Source: Gigaspora margarita (Eukaryota > Glomeromycota > Glomeromycetes > Diversisporales > Gigasporaceae). Taken from it: DNA of 64,000 nt. A program made the translations under genes and the position numbers. The notes under the pieces were generated by a model. That model did not search any database and was not told where the DNA came from. It saw only the letters and a list, made by a program, of their open reading frames with translations. Shown piece by piece: positions 22,692 through 34,166 of this stretch. The stretch lies in assembly GCA_009809945.1 (NCBI GenBank), contig WTPW01000061.1, positions 753,329-817,328 of the forward strand. Direction: 5' to 3'. How positions within the stretch are numbered: the stretch's first letter is position 1; each line of letters begins with the position of its first letter.

Positions 22692-24975
22692 GCTGATAAT
22701 TATAAAAAATTATTCAGAATTTTATTTAATATAATCCAAGAACTTACAAATAAATCTCTACATATTTATCACATTCATGGACAAGGTTGGGAGTGTATAT
22801 TGGAGATTTTGATGCTGGACAAGTAAAGGGATTAGGACTTGCTTTATATAAGTTAGATTTATCAAAAGATTGGAAATGCTTTAATACATATTTAAATCTT
22901 GCATTGTACATTTTCAAAGGTTAGTAAATTATAATTTTGTTATAGAATAGATTTCATCTGTGAGTAAACTAGAAGATTCCAAAGATTATCCCTAGTATGT
23001 GATACAAAATAGCAAACATCCTTTTATACTTTTATACTTTACTTTTATCCGTTTATACTTTTACTTTTATCCATTTATACTTTTACATTACTATACTTTT
23101 GTACTTTTCAAAAAGATATATAAACCTAGCTTTTTACCCTCCTACTCATTAGACTCAAATTTCTCTCTTCTCTCCTCTAATGTTTAGGAATAGTTATCTA
23201 TCTTGAATATTATATTATAAAAAATAAAATATATTTTTCCAAATAAATACTCTCTTGCTCTTTGATAAATAATATAATGACCACTTTAGCAAAGTAATAT
23301 TCTACTTGCACACTGCTTTATATCTTCTCTAACCCTCATAAGATCCCTATCACCATTTGTTGTATTGCAAATACTATATTGGAGACTATAGTCACTTGTA
23401 ACAATTTATTTATTTTATTTTTAATTAAATAAAATTAAAAACTCTTTTCACTGATCTTCATTTTACTATAATTTTTACCCACCTACTTTTTATGGCTTAA
23501 ATAAGAAAAAAAAGATATACTATACACAAACATTTCCCAACTTTCAGCACTCTTTAAAAGCTACATACCTATACCTGTCTAGACTATAAATTTGCTAAAT
23601 TTTTAAGTTTGAACTAGCACCTTTGCTTTGGCAAAGAAGTTAGTTAGTTAGACAATTTTACTTCTTAAATCTTGCCTCTGCAAGTACAATATAAAATACT
23701 TTTAAACTAAACACATGTTCTAACATACACAATAATAACCAAACATATATATATCATATATTATAAACATATACTACCACAAAAATTTACTCAAAAGTGG
23801 GCATTACAACTTACCCCCATTGAATGCAACAATTACATCCAACTAATACAAAACAACTACAATTAACAATACATCATCAATTACCAAACTTAAATGACCT
23901 TCAAAATAGATTGATGTTATATACACATCAGTCTAGCCAATACTGTCTATTATGATTGCCATACTATATTGATCTATGTTACACTCAAACATACCTACAA
24001 TGAACTACCCTATGTTTCTTTCTATAAAGTGGCCCTTTGTAAAATAGATATAGAATTTTCATAGCATAAGCTTGGTCTTTGATCTTATTTAGTTAAGCAC
24101 AGGCAATAGGCCTCTCTTGTCTTTTTTGAATTTGTTTACCCATTATATACTTTATTTTGTAGACTAAGAGTAGCAATTGCTGTTCTTAGCTAAATATAGA
24201 TCATAGATAAATTATTCTATGTCTTAGTTTACTAAAATTAATATACAACTTGCATGTTAATGCATTATAATATATTATAATAATAAATAAACTGAGACAA
24301 GATCTTGCTTATAAAAAAAAATAAAAAATAAATAAATAAAATTAAATTATTTATTTTATTTTAGGATTTATTTATTTTGTGCATTATACACAGCTGTGCA
24401 TCCCTGTGCATCCTATAGTAGCAAATACAAACAATAATTAGAAATAGGATTAGGTTAAGGGTAGGGTTGGGTAAAAGTAGAATTAGAATTAAATTTAGAA
24501 TTTAAAGTAATATCATGAGAGGAGCATTTTTTGTTAAAAGTGCAATAGGGGTTATCTTAATAAAATTTTAAGAATGTAACAGGGTTATTCTTGTATAATT
24601 TTAAGAAATATAAAGGGGTGTACAACTGTGCATATCTTAAATAATCCCTTTATTTTAGTATAGAAAATGTTTAATAAAATCTATAATTAATGCACCTTCA
24701 CAAGAAATAGTTGAATTTATTTTAGTTAAAATTGACATTTGGGTGAACAAGACAACAAAAGGCAAATATTATAAATTAATTTATTTCAATATAAATAATT
24801 TTAAACTAAAAAATTATTAAATTATTTAGAATAGGCAAAATATTATAGAACTCTGGATTATTTTATCTTTAAATATAAATATGTTTAAAATAGAATGTCA
24901 TATTTAGAGAAAATATAAGAATAATACCAATATAGCAGAAGCTGTGCATGCCTTAATTAATAAAAAAGAAAAGTA
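22692..24975 (+). pseudogene. Relic of a transposase-like protein in two separated pieces
   Basis: Piece one, 22692-22919, reads ADNYKKLFRILFNII..LTNKSL..HIHGQGWECIL. After a one-base frameshift it continues GDFDAGQVKGLGLALYKLDLSKDW and ends at an AAAG/GTTAGT splice-donor-like site. Piece two, about 24664-24973, includes KSIINAPSQEIVEFI and ends NNTNIAEAVHALINKKEK before a stop. The D..Q..GLGL block, the DW segment and the N-x-AE-x-xHA block resemble MULE-like transposase relics common in Rhizophagus; that family link is from memory. About 1.7 kb separates the pieces, more than a typical intron, so insertion is likely. Non-functional. Confidence 0.4.
22999..23110. repeat. TTTATACTTTTA-type minisatellite
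   Basis: About nine imperfect copies of a 10-14 bp TTTATACTTTTA unit with TATCC variants, between the two transposase-relic pieces. Confidence 0.7.
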
Positions 24976-25287
24976 ATTAAAATTAATATCTGTAATTTTA
25001 TAGTAATATATTTAAATTATTAATTATTATTTTATTAGATTATTAATATTATTTTTATAGTTAATAATTAATTTTTTTAGTAGAAGAAAACATGATAAAA
25101 AATTATTGAAAATTAAAAATACTTGTAAAAATTTCAATATACCATATTCATGATATAACAAAAGTAAAATTAAAAAACAACAAATTGTATCAAATTACAA
25201 AAGTAAATAAAACAATATATTATTATTAGATAATTATATTTTGGTGCACTATGTACTATAGTGCACCTCTAATCGCAGGGTATAAAT

Positions 25288-25557
25288 TAGGGTTCCTCAA
25301 ATTCAAATCAAATCAAATATTGGGTCAATTTGAATTTGATCAAATCAAATTGACCCTGATTTGAATTTGATTTGATTCAAATATTTGGATTTGAATTTGA
25401 TTTGAATTTGAATTTTTAATAGTAATTTTCAAATCAAATCAAATCAAATTTGGCTCGATTTGAATTTGATCAAATCAAATATAGTCAAATTTGAATTTGA
25501 ATTTGATCAAATATTTGATTCAAATATTTGAAGATCAAATCAAATTGTGGAACCCTA
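25288..25557 (+). mobile_element. 270-bp hAT MITE made of TTTGA-type low-complexity sequence, copy 1
   Basis: The ends are TAGGGTTCC and GGAACCCTA. Perfect 8-bp direct repeats GTATAAAT lie at 25280-25287 and 25558-25565. The interior is almost entirely TTTGAT, TTTGAA and their complements, so it can fold on itself extensively. A second copy lies inverted at 38323-38608. TAGGG ends with an 8-bp duplication are typical of hAT elements. No coding capacity. Confidence 0.9.
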
Positions 25558-25854
25558 GTATAAATAGTGATTATTAATGTCATTAGATTAGTTTTAATTT
25601 TTTTTGCTATATATAGTATAAACAATTTATTAATATTTTTTTTAGCCAATATTACTGTAGATTATTGTACTTTATTTGTGTTGTTATTGGCATCTTGGTT
25701 ACTCATCACTAGTGTCTTGAGAAATTGGATGATGTTATTTTGTCATTGATGCTTTAGTAAATTGGGCATTGCCATATCAAACTTCTAGTATTTTAAGCTT
25801 TGTCCCTTGTTTGAAGCTACCTTTGGGTATTTGTTAGTTTTGTTAGTATTGGTG

Positions 25855-26345
25855 AGAAGTATGGTTCTATTTGTTTGTTTTTGTTTTTTGCCTTGTGGGT
25901 GTTACTAATACTTACTTTTTTTCTAGTTAAAGAAGTTCTTGAATATTTTTGAAAATTCAAGAAAGTATGGTTATATTTTTTTGTTTTTGTTTTCTGTCTT
26001 GTGAATACATTATTGATGCTTCCTTTTTTTCTAAGTATTTTTAAAGCTGTTTTTAGGCATTCTTGAAAATTTTAGGAAGTATAATTTTATTACTTTGTTT
26101 TTGTTTCTCTTTTTTGCAAATATTACTAATATTTTTCTTTTTTTAGGTTTTTAAAGGCATTTTTGGACTTTCTTGGAATTCTGAAAGCATGAGTTTAGGT
26201 TTTTCTTGTAAATGTGTTATGTGTTCTCTTATTTTTTTCCTAGGATATTTTTGGGTTTTCTCAGAATTTTGAGAAGTATAGTTTTATTTTTTTTATTGTT
26301 CTTGTTGTTGGGATTGCAAATGCATTAGAGTGCTTCTTTTAAATT
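25855..26345. repeat. Degenerate tandem array, about 110-bp unit, roughly five copies
   Basis: Each copy has a G(A/G)GAAGTAT start, a TTTGTTTTTG block, a TTGTGAATAC-like block and a CTTTTTTTCTAG pyrimidine tract, followed by CTTGAAAATTTTGAGAAG-like sequence. Strongly diverged; no coding frame. Confidence 0.6.
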
Positions 26346-26574
26346 GTAAGGAATGCTATTGTTATTTTTGTTATTGAAATAGTAAAAAAAATTTTTGCCA
26401 TTGATGTCATTATGAAGTCTTTCATTATTGGTGATATTATTATTGAATTATACCTTTGTTATTGTTTAAAGTAATAAAAATACTTTGTTAATATTTTTGT
26501 AATTATAGTAATATAATTAGTTAGATTAGTGTGTATTGAATTTTTAGATTCTATTATTTATAAAGTTAGTTAGA

Positions 26575-26720
26575 GTTAGGGTGTTTGAATTTTATTGCTT
26601 TTGCTATTAGTTAGGGTTAGCGTGAATTCATTAATGTAGCTATACAATCATTAGTTAGAGTTAGGGTTAGGGTCAGGTTATAGTTAGATTTGAGTTAGGG
26701 TTAGGTTCAGGTATAATAGC
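26575..26720. repeat. Degenerate telomere-like TTAGGG cluster
   Basis: Scattered GTTAGGGTTAGGG, GTTAGAGTTAGG and GTTAGGGTTAGCG motifs over about 140 bp on the + strand. It resembles an interstitial, decayed TTAGGG tract, not a chromosome end, since ordinary sequence continues on both sides. Confidence 0.55.
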
Positions 26721-26812
26721 TATATTTAGGTTTTTTTGTTAATTGTATTGCTCCAAAACAGCATTACGCATGATAATCTATAAAAATAAAAAAATTGTAA
26801 ATGACTACATTA

Positions 26813-27027
26813 GGCCATGCAAATTAAATTAGTTGGTTCTCGTAACATGGAACAAGCAAATAGGACCCAGCCGGCCAGAAAAAATGTTATATTTAAAATT
26901 TTTTTAATATAAAAATCTTTATAAAATTTTTTTTTAAAAAAAATTTTACTATAACAAAGATTTTTAACTTTTCAAAAAAAGTGACCTGGCCGGGTTATGA
27001 GAACCAATTTTATTAGTTTGCGTGGCC
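26813..27027. mobile_element. 215-bp PIF/Harbinger-type MITE with TTA target duplication
   Basis: Left end GGCCATGCAAATTAA; right end, read inward, GGCCACGCAAACTAAT; both lead into TTGGTTCTC(G/A)TAAC. TTA flanks both ends (26810-26812, 27028-27030). A 3-bp TTA duplication with GGCC ends fits PIF/Harbinger. The interior has opposed GGCCGG/CCGGCC-like blocks and an A/T core. Confidence 0.72.
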
Positions 27028-27329
27028 TTAGTAAGTATTTGTTATATTTTTAATAAATTAAAATGTAATATTAAATATTACTAATAACTGTATGTTAATT
27101 ATAATGATCACATGATAATAGGTGCACCATAGTGCAGGTGCAACAAAAAATAAAATCCTATTTATTATATAATTAAATAAAATATACTTTAATTTTATTC
27201 AAATATAGCTTCAAGATATAAAAAAAATCAATCTGGAAAAAATCCAACTAAAAAAATTGTCTCCTATTAATACTACAAGAAAATGACCACACTATGCCAC
27301 TAATTCATTAGCTAATATTATAATTGTAG

Positions 27330-27480
27330 CAGAAATAAATTCAATTAAAATTTCACAAGATAAGCATAATAAAACCCAAATTGAAAACATTGAGCTAGAA
27401 GAAAGAAAAATGGCCTTGTTGAGTGCCAAATGAAACTCAGAAAAGAAGCTGCAGAGGTGGAACCATTGAACTGCAAAACT
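27330..27480 (+). pseudogene. Short coding relic, Lys/Glu-rich helix
   Basis: One frame reads QIENIELEERKMALLSAK to a stop; a frameshift continues MKLRKEAAEVEPLN. The alternating charged and leucine pattern suggests the end of a coiled-coil protein, possibly the DNA-binding partner of a transposon. Too short and broken to name. Confidence 0.25.
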
Positions 27481-28864
27481 ATTAATTAAAAATAAACTTG
27501 GTTTACTTTAGCCATCAAATTGCAAAACCACATGTTTTGCTTTTTTTAATACTAAATATGTATAATATTAACATATAGTTTTACTTTGTATAATGCAAAT
27601 GTTGCTTTTATAATGTGTAATTTGGTTTTGTGATATCAAGTATATACTTTCCAAATGCTAAAGATATAATAAAAATTAAATTATTCAATGCTTATATTTG
27701 TATTTTATATATTAAAAACAATGAAACTCATGTACATATAAAAAATATTAAATATTTGTATGTACTAGTATGAAAAGTTTTCTGATGTATAAGTATACAT
27801 ACAATTAAAATTTATGTATGTCTGTACTAACTTGTATTACTGTACAGTACTACTTTACTTACTACCTACCAGATCTAGATCTGGACCTAGAAGCACTAGT
27901 TACAATATACTTTACAAATTGTATGTTATATCTAAAGAATATAAGTTACATATATATTTATATATAATTTTTAAAAATTTTAAATGAATATTTAACTAGT
28001 TTAAATAATTTGCAATCAAAATTTTTTAATAATTGTTACAAATTATCATGAAATTGGATTAATGTGAAATTTGAATCTATTTTATGTATAATTTTTAAAA
28101 ATTTTTGGGCTTTTTTGTTAGCTTTTTTTATAATTAAATTAGGATTTAAAGTGGAATTATTAATAAAAGAGTATAAATGGATTTTGGTAAAACTTATATT
28201 TCAAATTGAGTTCCTCAAATTTCATATTGATTCAATTTCATAATACTCTAACAATAATTATTGTCAGGGATAGTGCTAAAGTCAAATGATGCTATAATTT
28301 TGGGGTTTAATTTGAAACTATAAGCTCTGCTAAAATATATATATATATTCTTTAAATATCAAATCTATCTCCAAACTTTACCCTAACATTATAAGACAAA
28401 AACAAAAAATAAACCAAAAAATTTTAAAATTTCATACAAAATAAATTAAAATTATATCATTATCTCCAAGAATTATCATAATAACTTATAATAACATCGC
28501 AGTACTATATCAAATATGTTTATCCTTTATTCAAATTAATTAGTTTATTTGGAAAAAAGGCATCTATTAAATTTTTTATTTTTACTCTTTATTAAATACA
28601 AATTTTATAGCTTAATTATTAGGCTATAACAAGTTAATTTTGTTTTGCATTACATGGAATCTAAAAACATAGGTAAGTTAGTTTGTTTTTAATTTACTGT
28701 AAATCAACAGAATAATGTTTCAATCTAAGATTATACAAGGTTAATTTCATTTTGTGCAACAAGGAATCAAAAAAAATTGGGTTGGCAGGTTTTTTTTTTG
28801 TCAGTTCTATTTGACAACTCGATGAAAATAGCAGAAAAAAAGAAATATCAAAAATTGAACAATT
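27481..28864. other. No gene seen
   Basis: AT-rich. A block near 28625 (AAGTTAATTTTGTTTTGCA) recurs loosely near 28737 (AGGTTAATTTCATTTTGTG), indicating a decayed direct repeat of about 110 bp. No supported coding frame. Confidence 0.5.
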
Positions 28865-29606
28865 TCATTGCAGAAGTTCATTTAGACTGGCTAAAATTAG
28901 AATAAATGTGATTGGCAACAACATTTATTTATACAGTCAATTGTAATTTTTAAAATACTTTATTAGTAAAAATTATCATGGCATATAAAAATTTTTGTAT
29001 TACATGACAAAACAACAAACTTAAGCAAACTGTTTTTCATCTTTAAATCTACTGTTTTTTAATGAAAGATGCAGTATGTTACAGATGTTCAAGAAATTAA
29101 ATGAGAAGTAAATATTTTTAAAGGTCAGGAAGATGGTTTGGTAGTCTAAGCAATTAGTAAGTAAAATTATGAGATTTTGTTTGAACTAGAACTTGTTTAC
29201 CTTACAAATAAAAAAAAATACTATTTTGAATTACTATTCTAAACATTTTATTGTATTTATTTAGGCTATGGATATAGTTAGTAGCTTATAAATATAACGT
29301 TTATAGATACTAAAAGTTGTAATAGTGGTTGTTTTTAGGCTTTTGAGTATGCATAATAATGTATTGCAAAACTGATTTAAGTATTAATATATTTATTGTG
29401 TAATAAATAATATTATAGATACTTCGTGAAATTTAAATTAAAACAGTAATTATTAAACTGAATTAAATACTGTAAAAAGCATCTTTAGAGAGTATTAAAA
29501 GTTTATGAGTAATAAACTTTATAGTGTATAGCCGGTAACATATCCGAGTCATGATCAGAATTTTTCCGGGGTATTAACAACCAATCAAAACGAACTTCTG
29601 CTATGC
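28865..29606 (-). mobile_element. 742-bp MULE-like element, 11-bp target duplication (family copy 2)
   Basis: Reverse-complement relative of 41823-42574 across much of its length (shared blocks: ACTAATTGCTTAG, CTTTAAAAAT, ATTTTTACT, GCCAATCA). The right end, read inward, is GCATAGCAGAAGTTCG; the left end is a changed TCATTGCAGAAGTTC. The 11-bp flanks ATTGAACAATT (28854-28864) and TTCGAACAATG (29607-29617) match at 8 of 11. No coding capacity. Confidence 0.72.
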
Positions 29607-29617
29607 TTCGAACAATG

Positions 29618-30790
29618 AATCTAAAAAAAAAATTGAAAAATTGAAAAAAATGGGTCAGCGGGTAATGCAAAACGTAAAATCAACTTTGCGTGGCCTTACT
29701 TATAAACATTACTTTAATCTTAAAATGATGACTGCATATGACTTTACTATGAACATATTGTTATGCATAAATTTGATCCAATCTATGGCCCTTCATCACA
29801 TGATAATTTTTGTTATGTTCACCAACACAAATTCATACTATATCAAGCGTACTGCATACTGGTTTTTGCTATTACAATGCTTATATACATTATATTGAAA
29901 GTTAGCAGTTAATTGCAAGCAGGTTAGAAGTTTCATGATATATATCTCAGATAAATTGCATTTGAAAAAGTATGCTTGATTAAAAAACAAGAATTTGCAC
30001 AGATATTTTATTTTTTATAAAATTATAAATGTTGCACTTAGTTCTAGAATTATAACTTACTTTACATTGTAACTACATAAACTAAAACGTAACTTACATT
30101 AAATTTCATAACTTATACAAAATGCCTAACCCTAATTCCAAGATTTATTTGGTTCATTAGACTTATTTAGTGCTTGGGGGTTTTTTTCGAGAATTTTTGA
30201 TCGTTCGGGCCTAATACTAAGAACCTGTGTTCTACTTTCATGAGTACAATACACTCATCTTTATTTCTTGCGTATTGTTTGGTATGTTCTCATATTTTCA
30301 ACCTCATTGAGCTTTCCTTACCGAGATTGGCTTTGCGCGAGATTCATTTGAGCATTCGTAGTCGATTCGCTTTTCGACCACGTGATCTTCTATCACTCTG
30401 CATGTTGCTCTACTAATTTTTGGTAGTATGTTATAATCGCGTAGTGGGAATATTCCATGACTACATATTTTGTAATAATTTATTTATAGTTATTGCTTTC
30501 TATAACGGGTGTAGAATGAGAATGTGCAGATCATCACGGGGAATGCTCAATAAGCGTGCATTCAAGTTTACTAAAGAAGAAAAGTCTTCGCTGCGCTTCG
30601 GACAAAATGGTATAAGTACCATAGAAGAAGAACAATGGGAGTTATGGATTGACACATAATTTAACTCTCTAATGGTCGTACCGAATCCCTTAATAAAACT
30701 CTGATCACGCATAATTTGCAAAATATTGCTCTCCCCCGTAACAATGCTGCATGTGATGCAATAATAATAAAAACGTAATTTTGTATCACC
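29618..30790. other. Region upstream of the BTB gene; no other gene supported
   Basis: Overlapping ORFs at 30420-30799 on both strands lack any domain signal. A 45-bp block at 30368-30412 is shared with 35644-35690. The stretch from about 30150 is less AT-rich and may hold the promoter of the BTB gene. Confidence 0.45.
30368..30412 (+). repeat. Conserved block with CACGTGATC, copy 1
   Basis: CTTTTCGACCACGTGATC followed by TATCACTC(T/C)GCATG. It is about 80 percent identical to 35644-35690. CACGTG is also a bHLH-type site, but the shared length suggests a dispersed-repeat remnant. Confidence 0.5.
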
Positions 30791-32345
30791 ATGGCACAAA
30801 TATTCCGGATAATCATTTTTTCAAATAATTATCTTGAACTTCTTGGAGATGAGGAAGATTTTAATGTAATGATTAATGTTGGAGAGTTTCCAAATATTAA
30901 AAGATTTAGGGCGCATTCAGCTATTTTAAGATATAGGTCATTGTATTTTCGTAATGAATTGGTGAACATTAACAGAGATAGGAACAACATTAATACGGTT
31001 AACCTAAACCATGTCGCTAGTCAGCAATTTGAAATCATTATCAAGTAACTATATAATACAGTATTCTTATTTGTAATTTACAACGTTGAAATATTAAAAA
31101 GTATTAATGTAATTGTAAATTTAAAATTAATTAAAGGTATATCTATGGTGGAATAATTTCATTAGAAAATCTTGATGCACCATTTGTTTTTAACCTCATG
31201 GTTATTACTTATGAATTTTTCTTTGATGAACTGGCCAAATGTCTTGAGATTTATTTGATAAAAAAAAGGTCTTCATTGCTTCGATTACATTTTTATGAAG
31301 TATTTCAAAAAAGCTTTCAAAATAATAAATTTCAAGGATTGCAAAATTGGTGCAATAACAATATAGTAAAGCACCCAGAAAAGATCTTTGAATCAGAAGA
31401 ATTTACATCAATTCAAGAAAATTCGTTAATCTCGCTTATCAGACGAGATGATTTACAAATTGAGGAAGTAAAAATTTGGAATCATGTTATTGAATGGGGA
31501 ATTGCACAAAATCCTGGAATACCATCTGATCCTAAAAACTGGTCTAATGAAATGTTTTTAATTATGAGGAAAACTTTACAAAATTGTTTACCTTTTATCC
31601 GTTATTTCCAAATATCTAGTGATGATGTTATTGATTATTTACAACCATATCAATAAATGTTGGATAAAAATTTATGGGATGACATTATTAAAAGACATCT
31701 ATCTCCGAACAGACCAACATCATCAGTAATTCTTCCACCTCGTATAGTTTTATCGCAGACATTACCACCCAAAATGACCGAACCATTTTCAATGATCATT
31801 AATGAAGCACACACGGCTAAAATCGCTTCTTGGATTGATCAAAAAACAGATGCGTACTCTACAACAAATAATCCATATGAATATAAATTACTTCTTCGCG
31901 GAACCAGAGACGGTTTTACTCCTGCTTCATTTTGGAATTTATGCGATAGGCAAATAAATGTTGTTGTAGTTGCAAAAATTAAAGGCACTGGAGAAATTCT
32001 TGGTGGATATAATCCTATTGGATGGCATAAACCAAATAGCCCTGGATATATATTTAAGTATTGCGATGAAAGCTTTATTTTTTCATTGAAAAATGGTACT
32101 ATTCAAAATTCCATTTTAAGCCGTGTGAAAAAACCAGAATATGCAATTTTTTGTTCTTCCAAGTGTGGTCCAGTTTTTGGTGGTGGATCCGGCGCCTGTG
32201 ATTTAATCCTAATCATTGTTGGAGTTGTCTAACTTCATATGAAAAATGAATTAGAAATGCATCTACTTACGGTCCTGATAGATGTTCATATGTTTCAGTG
32301 AATGAATACGAAATATTTCAGATTAGTAAAAAACCTTTGTTTTAA
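30791..32345 (+). pseudogene. BTB-BACK-TLDc protein gene, broken by one stop and a 3' frameshift
   Basis: Exon 1 (30791-31044) encodes a BTB domain (EDFNVMINVGE, then FRAHSAILRYRSLYFRNEL). A GT-AG intron at 31045-31136 joins AA to G and restores KYIYGGIISLENL. Exon 2 carries a BACK domain (NWCNNNIV, then SLIRRDDLQIEEVKIWNHVI) and NCLPFIRYFQIS..DYLQPYQ. It then meets an in-frame TAA at 31654-31656, where the family usually has Gln. The same frame continues at once into a TLDc domain (KLLLRGTRDGFT, then FWNLCD, ILGGYNPIGWHKP, SFIFSLKNGT). After GPVFGGGSG the frame shifts; the tail NEYEIFQISKK is still visible in another frame, with one extra TGA. Such proteins are thought to act as Cullin-3 ubiquitin-ligase adaptors and are hugely expanded in Rhizophagus. 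The locus is decayed but recent, because everything else is collinear. Confidence 0.85.
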
Positions 32346-32849
32346 ATTTTAAGGGGTCGTCTTTAAGTTTGTCAAGATTATGAATGAATAAGTTTCGCCA
32401 GAAGGAAGTATGAAATATTTATCATACAAAAGCACTTGAATAACATAATAAATATTTCGTAACATATAGTTGATTGTATTATAAAATGTCATTGAATAAC
32501 AAAGTATTGAATAAAAGATATAATTTAATTAGTTTATTTTGTTAGAGAAAGGTCTTTAAAATTTGGTAAAATATTTAGATAGAAGCAAAGGAAAAAGTAA
32601 AATTAATTTTTTCGTCAAATGATTAATTACCAATAAACTATAACTAAGGAATACATAATTAATATGGTGTTGAAGTTACTAAAGTTAAAATTTATAAAAG
32701 TTTATAGTCATTAAGCGAAGCTTTTGTTTGCGATAGCAAATGTAAAAAGCCACCAAACTCTGACGAATCTCAATACTCCTAATGAAAACCGTAACCTAAA
32801 AGGCTGAAAGCAAGACTAAACGATTATTAGTCAAGCGCACGAGGCTGAA

Positions 32850-33112
32850 ATTACTTCATTCACCGACAAATTAATCCATATGAATTTAAATTACTTCGTG
32901 GACCAATGGATAGTTTACTTTTGCTTTATTTGGAATTATGCTATAAACGGACATATATTGCTATAGCCGTGAAAGTTAAAGGCACTGATGAACTTCTTAG
33001 CAGATATAATCTTATTGGGTGGCATCAATTGACTAACTTTAGAGTTATGCATAAGAATTGTGACGAAAGCTTTAAAAATGGTACAAATCAAAGTTCTATA
33101 CCAGTAAAGTAG
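32850..33112 (+). pseudogene. Detached TLDc-domain fragment
   Basis: Sequence encoding NPYEFKLLRG, then VKVKGTDELL.RYNLIGWH, then KNCDESFKNGT repeats the middle of the TLDc domain of the gene 0.7 kb upstream, but is more diverged and lacks the BTB and BACK parts. A stop follows at 33110-33112. It is probably the remnant of a tandem duplicate. Confidence 0.6.
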
Positions 33113-33351
33113 GTGCGTTCGTCCACAAAATCTTGATGCTGATTGGATGTATAATCTTGTGACTTTATGCTCTACATTCTTATTAACTTATAAAATTAAT
33201 AAATACAGTATGTTGATTTTTGGGGTATAGCAGACAATTTTTCGTCATAGAGCTTATGCATGTTATGCGTGGTGTTACGCGGAACTTTTTTTTATACAAT
33301 ACTTTATTACTTCGAGTTAACGTAGAGTTAACAGATCGAAAAACGTTGCAT

Positions 33352-34157
33352 TGGGGTTCTACGTCAGCTATGTAAATCAAACCTATATCAGGTCCTATTA
33401 TAAATTTTATTATTGAAGATTTTTTACTAATCAAATTTTTAATATATAACGATAATAGATTAGTTATATAATTTTTATTACAGCAATATTTATTACATTG
33501 TCAGTTAATAAAGCGAATTTATTAGCGAAATATGTGATTAAAAAGAGTTGACGCAATATTTGGCCCAAATAATCGCGGTTGAGCTTGAATTATTTTATTA
33601 ATCATCTTTGTCGTGCAGTTTCGTTTGTGCTTTTCTAGTCGAATTTTGTTACAGTTCTTCAGTTGAGATCGACGCTTTTATATACTCATTGCTATATATA
33701 AATCAAAAATAGATGCCCAGCTCTAACTTTACCATAATTCGAAGTAATATTTTGTAAAAATTAAGATTAAACCTCTATAAAAAAAGTTACGAAGCTATTT
33801 TTTATAATTAAATAAAAAAAAAACTTATAATTCAGTTTAAATTTAAAATTTTAACGTCGTTTAACGGCATTTAACGCTAAAAAATAGAAATAATGGACTT
33901 GGAACCAATGTTTTATAACATTATATAAAAAAACGCTTCGTAACTTTGTAAATATATTGTGTAAGAAACAATTGGTTTTTAAAAAACTTTGAAAAAAAAA
34001 GAAATTCGATCTGTGTATCTAAATGAAGTTTGGGCAATTTTTATATTTAATTTATATGATATACTTTTGAATTGGTGAGATCATCAAAAATCTTCTAATA
34101 ATAAAATGTTAAGGGGACTTGATATAGATTTGATTTACATAGTTGACATAGACCCCA
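33352..34157. mobile_element. 806-bp element with long inverted repeats and a 9-bp target duplication
   Basis: The left end TGGGGTTCTACGTCAGC and the right end read inward, TGGGGTCTATGTCAACT, both continue into TATGTAAATCAAA(C/T)CTATATCA; similarity extends about 75 bp. Perfect 9-bp direct repeats ACGTTGCAT lie at 33343-33351 and 34158-34166. A 9-bp duplication and long inverted repeats suggest a Mutator-like element. No transposase frame inside. Confidence 0.85.
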
Positions 34158-34166
34158 ACGTTGCAT

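Noticed and set aside
30420..30799. Overlapping ORFs just upstream of the BTB gene
   Set aside because: No domain, overlapping frames on both strands, and the BTB gene start explains the conserved part.
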